Part shown: positions 60,710 through 64,000 of the stretch, one piece after another
Position numbering within the stretch: position 1 is the stretch's first letter
How the letters are laid out: the number at the start of each line of letters is the position of its first letter
NCBI GenBank assembly: GCA_965199165.1
Contig: OZ240681.1
Span: forward strand, 1,550,001-1,614,000
Length of the DNA: 64,000 nucleotides
Source of the DNA: LMUY01 sp965199165
Lineage (GTDB): Bacteria > Pseudomonadota > Alphaproteobacteria > Acetobacterales > Acetobacteraceae
Reading direction: 5' to 3'
The notes under the pieces: generated by a model
What the model was told of the DNA's origin: nothing
Databases searched by the model: none
What the model saw: the letters and a program-made list of their open reading frames with translations, nothing else
Position numbers and translations under genes: made by a program

Positions 60710-61494
60710 GTCGGTGACTCCAGGGATGGTGGCCGGCGGGCAGCGCGGAGGAAGGCCTCGATCAGCGCCGGGTCCTTGACACCGGGCGCACGCTCCACGC
60801 CGGAACTGACGTCCACCGCAGGGGCACCGGTGGCGGCGGTGGCGGCGGCGACGTTGCCGGGGTGCAACCCGCCGGCGAGCAGCCAGGGCCCGGGTGCGTG
60901 CCAACCTGCCAGCAGCGACCAGTCGAACGCGACGGCATTGCCGCCGGGGCGGGTGGCACCCGGCGGCGGCCTTGCGTCCAACAGCAGGGCGTCGGCGTCC
61001 ATGGCGGCCGGCAGGTCGGACGCGGCGTGGACGCCGACCGCGCGCCAGACGGGCCGGCCAAACGCCGCGCGGATGGCGGCGACACGCGCCGGTGCGGCGA
61101 CGAGCTGCAGGATGTCCAGGTCGAAGGCGTCAATGGTCTCGGCAACCTGGGCGTCCGTCGGGTCGACGAACAGGCCGACATGCACGGCCGGCCCGGTGGC
61201 GAGGGCGGCGGCGCGCACCGGCGTGACGAAACGCGGCGAGGGTGGAAAGAACACGAAGCCGATGTAGTCCGCGGTGTGCGCGGCTTCGTAGGCGTCGGGC
61301 GTGGAGATGCCGCAGATCTTGATCCGGGTCGCGTCTCGCCCGTCAAGAACCCTGTCCCGCTGGCGGGAGAGGGCAGGGTGAAGGTGGCCGCCCCAGGAGA
61401 CCGAGTTGACTGCTCGATCATCCTTCAGTCGAGCAGCGCCACCCTCACCCCAACCCTCTCCGGCCAGCGGGAGAGGGAGATGATTGCTCGACAT
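60706..61494 (-). CDS. trpF: Phosphoribosylanthranilate isomerase with repeat-derived N-terminus
   Basis: The core from residue 56 (TRIKICGISTPDAYEAA, then ADYIGFVFFPPSPR and LLLDARPPPGATRPGG) is a normal TrpF barrel of about 207 residues, with the KICG cysteine and the later catalytic aspartate. The frame reaches its only standard start at 61494, five bases after the lapA stop. The intervening 55 residues are encoded mostly by a REP-like element (61350-61478, 129 bases, a multiple of three). No ATG, GTG or TTG lies closer to the core. TrpF isomerises PRA in tryptophan synthesis. Confidence 0.88.
   Translation of the reverse strand: MSSNHLPLPLAGEGWGEGGAARLKDDRAVNSVSWGGHLHPALSRQRDRVLDGRDATRIKICGISTPDAYEAAHTADYIGFVFFPPSPRFVTPVRAAALATGPAVHVGLFVDPTDAQVAETIDAFDLDILQLVAAPARVAAIRAAFGRPVWRAVGVHAASDLPAAMDADALLLDARPPPGATRPGGNAVAFDWSLLAGWHAPGPWLLAGGLHPGNVAAATAATGAPAVDVSSGVERAPGVKDPALIEAFLRAARRPPSLESPT
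61350..61478. repeat. REP-like repeat, copy 3, inside trpF
   Basis: The ends are CCCTGTCCCGCTGGCGGGAGAGGG-like and CCCTCACCCCAACCCTCTCC, joined by a central stem CTGCTCGA/TCGAGCAG. The outer motifs match the repeats at 32721 and 42901. Its length of about 129 bases keeps the trpF frame open. Confidence 0.75.
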
Positions 61495-61498
61495 CGCC

Positions 61499-61810
61499 CT
61501 ACCCGTCGATCGTGCGGACCGCCGTGCCGGGCACGACCGGGCGTAGGCGCAGCGCCTCCACCTCCCGCTCCAGCGTGCGAACGCGGCTTTCGGCGCGGCG
61601 GGCACGGCGGCGCTGGCCGAGCGAGCCGATGCCGACGACGATCGCCCCCAGCACGAAGAACACCGCCCCCGCGCCCAGCACCGCGAGCGACAGCGGCACG
61701 TCCACCGACAGGTCGGTGGGCCACAGTCCGAGCGGCACGGTCGCGGCGTTGGACAGCGCGAACACGATCAGCAGCAGGATGAACGGCAACGCGAAGATAA
61801 GCCCCAGCAT
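61499..61810 (-). CDS. lapA: LapA-domain (DUF1049) membrane protein
   Basis: The protein is 103 residues. There are two membrane helices (LIFALPFILLLIVFALSNA and LSLAVLGAGAVFFVLGAIVV) separated by VPLGLWPTDLSVDVP, then a basic coiled segment QRRRARRAESRVRTLEREVE. This is the LapA/DUF1049 layout. Family members help assemble or regulate LPS. It is encoded directly after ihfB, whose stop nearly abuts this start. Conserved order ihfB-lapA-trpF is seen in relatives. Confidence 0.85.
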   Translation of the reverse strand: MLGLIFALPFILLLIVFALSNAATVPLGLWPTDLSVDVPLSLAVLGAGAVFFVLGAIVVGIGSLGQRRRARRAESRVRTLEREVEALRLRPVVPGTAVRTIDG

Positions 61811-61811
61811 G

Positions 61812-62132
61812 TCAGGCGACCACCCGCTCGCGCGCGGCCCGCGCATGCTTGCCGCCGCGGTTCACCCGCTCCCGCAGTTCCTTGCCCGCCTTGAAGAAAG
61901 GCACCGCCTTCTCGTCCACCGGCACCGCTTCCCCAGTGCGCGGGTTGCGGCCGGTGCGGGCGTCCCGCCTCTTGACGGTGAACGCGCCGAAGCCGCGCAG
62001 CTCCACCCGTTCGCCGCGCGACAGGGCGGCCGTTATCTCGTCGAAGATCGTGCCGACGATCGTCTCCACGTCGCGCCCCAGCAGGTGGGGATTGGCCGCC
62101 GCGAGCTCGGCAATCAGCTCCGACTTGGTCAT
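61812..62132 (-). CDS. ihfB: Integration host factor beta subunit
   Basis: The protein is 106 residues. The opening MTKSELIAELAAANPHL, the VELRGFGAFTVKRRDAR beta-arm and GRNPRTGEAVPVDEKAVPFF are standard for HU/IHF beta. A basic tail of about 12 extra residues (GGKHARAARERVVA) is present. It bends DNA as a heterodimer with IHF alpha. It leads the lapA-trpF-transporter message. Confidence 0.93.
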   Translation of the reverse strand: MTKSELIAELAAANPHLLGRDVETIVGTIFDEITAALSRGERVELRGFGAFTVKRRDARTGRNPRTGEAVPVDEKAVPFFKAGKELRERVNRGGKHARAARERVVA

Positions 62133-62196
62133 GTTCGATCTCGTCCCATGCGGCCGACGCTGCCAGAGGGGAAGGGGGGCGTCAACAGTAAGGCCT

Positions 62197-63618
62197 TCAT
62201 ATTGAACCGGTTTCCGCCGCAGCGCGGATCGCCCGCCAGGCGGTCTCGATGTCCGCCGCCTCCGTCGCCAGCGCGCCCACGGACACGCGGACCATCCAGC
62301 GCCCATCCACCACCGCGGGCGTGAGGTAGGCCGTGCCCGAGCGGTTCACCGCCTCCGCCCAGGCGCGGGTGTGCGCGTCCAGCGCCTCCCCCTCCAGGCC
62401 CGGCGGCGCATGCACGATGCAGACCGTCTGCAGCGACACCGGGGCGACCACGCGCCAGTGCGGCGTGGCCGCCACCGTCGCCGCCAGCGCCCGGGCGTTC
62501 GCCATGTCGCGCCGCAGCCGCGCCTGCAGGCCCGCCACGCCCTGCTCCCGGATGGTGAACCACAGCTTCAGCGCGCGGAAGCGCCGGCCGAGCGGGATGC
62601 CCCAGTCGCGCAGGTTGCGCACCTGCCCGTCCGCGGCCGATTGCAGGAAGGACGGGTTGGTGGACATCACGCGCACCAGGTGCTCCGCGTCCCGCACGTA
62701 GTACAACGAGCAGTCGAACGGCACGCCCAGCCATTTATGCGGGTTGAGCACCAGGCTGTCCGCGTCCTCGATCCCGTTCCAGAGCGCGCGGCATTCCGGC
62801 AGGATCATCGCGCTGCCGGCCATGGCGGCATCCACGTGCAGCCAGATGCCGTGCCGCCTCGCCACCTCCGCCAGCCCTCCCACCGGGTCGATCGCGGTGG
62901 TGGCCGTGGTGCCGGTGGTGGCGACGATGGCGCAGGGCACGACGCCCGCGGCGAGGTCCGCCTGCACCAGCGCCGCGAACGCGTCCGGCCGCATGGCGTA
63001 GGCCGCGTCGCAAGGCACCAAGCGGATGTTGTCGCGCCCGAACCCCGCCAGCAGCGCCGCCTTGTCGACGGAGGAGTGGCTCTGCGCCGAGACGTAGATC
63101 GCCAGCGGCCGCGCCTCCGCCTGCAAGCCCCCGCGGGTCAGCGCATAGCCGGTGGTCCGCTCCCGCGCGCAGATCAGCGCCACCAGCGTGGAGGTGGAGG
63201 CGGCGTCCTGGATCACGCCGCGCCAGGCCGGGGACAGGCCGACCATCTGCCGCACCCAGTCCGTGGTCACGTCCTCCACCTCCGTGAGGGCCGGGGAGGA
63301 CTGCCAGGACAGGCCGAGCACGCCCAGCCCGGTGCTGGCGAAGTCGCCGAGGATGCCGGCCGGCTCGGCGTTGGACGGGAAATAGCCGAAGAAGCGGGGG
63401 TGCTGGAACAGCGACAGGCCCGGCACCACGATCCGGTCGAGGTCCGCCAGCACGGTGCCGAACGGCTCGCCCTGCTCCGGCGGCGCGGCCGGCAATGCAG
63501 CGGCCACGGCGCCGGGCTCGGTGACGGCCTGCACCGGACGGTCCGCGAGCCCGGCCTGGTGGTCGGCGAGCCAGTCGATCAGTTGATGGCCGTAGCGGCG
63601 GAATTCGTCGGGGGTCAT
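62197..63618 (-). CDS. Aromatic-L-amino-acid decarboxylase family (PLP group II)
   Basis: The protein is 473 residues. FQHPRFFGYFPSNAEPAGIL, the LVATTGTTATTAIDPV-type segment (IVATTGTTATTAIDPVGGL), HVDAAMAGSAMILPE, and the PLP lysine in NPHKWLGVPFDCS are diagnostic. The length and the LGRRFRALKLWFTIREQG block match DOPA/tyrosine/tryptophan decarboxylases. It would make an aromatic amine. A separate transcript from ihfB is likely. Confidence 0.9.
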   Translation of the reverse strand: MTPDEFRRYGHQLIDWLADHQAGLADRPVQAVTEPGAVAAALPAAPPEQGEPFGTVLADLDRIVVPGLSLFQHPRFFGYFPSNAEPAGILGDFASTGLGVLGLSWQSSPALTEVEDVTTDWVRQMVGLSPAWRGVIQDAASTSTLVALICARERTTGYALTRGGLQAEARPLAIYVSAQSHSSVDKAALLAGFGRDNIRLVPCDAAYAMRPDAFAALVQADLAAGVVPCAIVATTGTTATTAIDPVGGLAEVARRHGIWLHVDAAMAGSAMILPECRALWNGIEDADSLVLNPHKWLGVPFDCSLYYVRDAEHLVRVMSTNPSFLQSAADGQVRNLRDWGIPLGRRFRALKLWFTIREQGVAGLQARLRRDMANARALAATVAATPHWRVVAPVSLQTVCIVHAPPGLEGEALDAHTRAWAEAVNRSGTAYLTPAVVDGRWMVRVSVGALATEAADIETAWRAIRAAAETGSI

Positions 63619-63642
63619 CGGCCGGTTAGACCACGCGCCCCA

Positions 63643-64000
63643 CTAGCCGGGAAGGGCCGCCGCGACCCGCAGCGCGTCCGCCACGCCGGGTGCCGCGGCC
63701 AGGATGGGGTTGCCGCGGGTCGGCCCGTCGCCGCCCAGGAAATCGCTGGTGACGGCCCCAGCCTCCGCCAGCACCGCAAGGGCGGCCGCCACGTCCCACA
63801 GGTTGATGTGACGCTCGACATAGCCGTCGATCCGGCCGGCCGCGACCTCCACCAGGCCCAGCGCGCCGGAGCCGCCGGCCCGCAGCATCGAGCCGGTCGC
63901 CATCACGCGGGTGCACATCGCCAGGTAGTCGGGGTTCGGGATGCGGGGGGACCAGCCGCATTCGACGATGGCGCGGGACAGCGCCGTCGTGGCCGCGGCG
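63643..64000 (-). CDS. Inositol monophosphatase family protein (5' partial)
   Basis: About 118 C-terminal residues are visible; the start lies beyond the window. GSGALGLVEVAAGRIDGYVE and HINLWDVAAALAVLAEAGA are the C-terminal metal-binding (WDxAA) half of the inositol monophosphatase/histidinol-phosphatase family. The product dephosphorylates a sugar or polyol phosphate. It lies 24 bases upstream of the decarboxylase and could share its message. Confidence 0.85.
   Translation of the reverse strand, partial: AAATTALSRAIVECGWSPRIPNPDYLAMCTRVMATGSMLRAGGSGALGLVEVAAGRIDGYVERHINLWDVAAALAVLAEAGAVTSDFLGGDGPTRGNPILAAAPGVADALRVAAALPG

Noticed and set aside
58958..61267. 769-residue plus-strand frame
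   Set aside because: Antisense to a peptide-type binding protein and trpF; composition is typical of a shadow frame.
1..64000. CRISPR arrays, prophage or intact insertion sequences
   Set aside because: No regularly spaced repeats, phage structural genes or complete transposases with terminal repeats were seen.

Overview
The window is 64 kb of high-GC chromosomal DNA from a Gram-negative bacterium. Lipid A/Kdo genes (waaA, lpxK), two OmpA-type porins, a TatA translocase, a DUF1491 protein, the order ihfB-lapA-trpF, and a tRNA-Arg(CCU) split by a group I intron all point to an alphaproteobacterium. An Acetobacteraceae/Roseomonas-like member of the Rhodospirillales is my best guess; this is inference from gene content, not from a search.

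Region 1 (1-5.5 kb) is a plus-strand run of an MFS transporter (cut by the window edge), a TetR regulator, an amidohydrolase and an amidase. Most junctions overlap by a few bases. A NylB-like serine hydrolase follows. Region 2 (about 4.1-20 kb) is an accessory stretch in which working catabolic genes alternate with decayed ones. Intact genes are a TetX-like monooxygenase, a GntR/UTRA regulator, an SDR, a complete NMT1-type ABC importer, a second FAD monooxygenase, an isochorismatase-fold hydrolase, a maleate-isomerase-like protein, an Fsr-like MFS exporter with a divergent LysR gene, and a ComB-like phosphatase. Between them lie remnants of a CapA-like protein, an ISL3-type transposase, an aldehyde dehydrogenase, an MhpA/PheA-type monooxygenase, an EamA transporter and a GST. 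Two matching 22-bp inverted repeats (8773-8794 and 15260-15281) suggest that the GntR protein controls both halves of the cluster.

Region 3 (20-32 kb) holds two small proteins, a phosphonate fragment (phnM, DUF1045, phnN) without the C-P lyase core, a gamma-glutamyltransferase, an NAD-type isocitrate dehydrogenase coupled to a small unknown protein, zwf, an epoxide-hydrolase-like enzyme, and an alpha-E / circularly permuted ATP-grasp pair. Region 4 (32-42 kb) has two tandem OmpA paralogues, DUF1491, a quinone oxidoreductase, pcaB, thiM, ku and the intron-split tRNA-Arg. Region 5 (41-49 kb) has a dipeptidase, hemJ, a peptide-type binding protein, and an ABC importer (ATPase, permease, binding protein) joined to an ornithine-cyclodeaminase-like enzyme and a leaderless PhnD-like protein.

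Region 6 (49-64 kb) is mostly housekeeping: waaA-lpxK, a PIN-domain protein, a DSD1-like PLP enzyme, SDR plus hydratase, ribF, tatA, a GH10 xylanase with a twin-arginine signal, a NIPSNAP protein, a dipeptide-type ABC importer behind trpF, lapA, ihfB, an aromatic amino-acid decarboxylase, and a partial inositol-phosphatase-like gene. Three copies of a REP-like repeat occur at 32.7, 42.9 and 61.4 kb. The last lies in frame inside the start of trpF and adds about 43 codons. No CRISPR array, prophage, intact insertion sequence or rRNA was seen.
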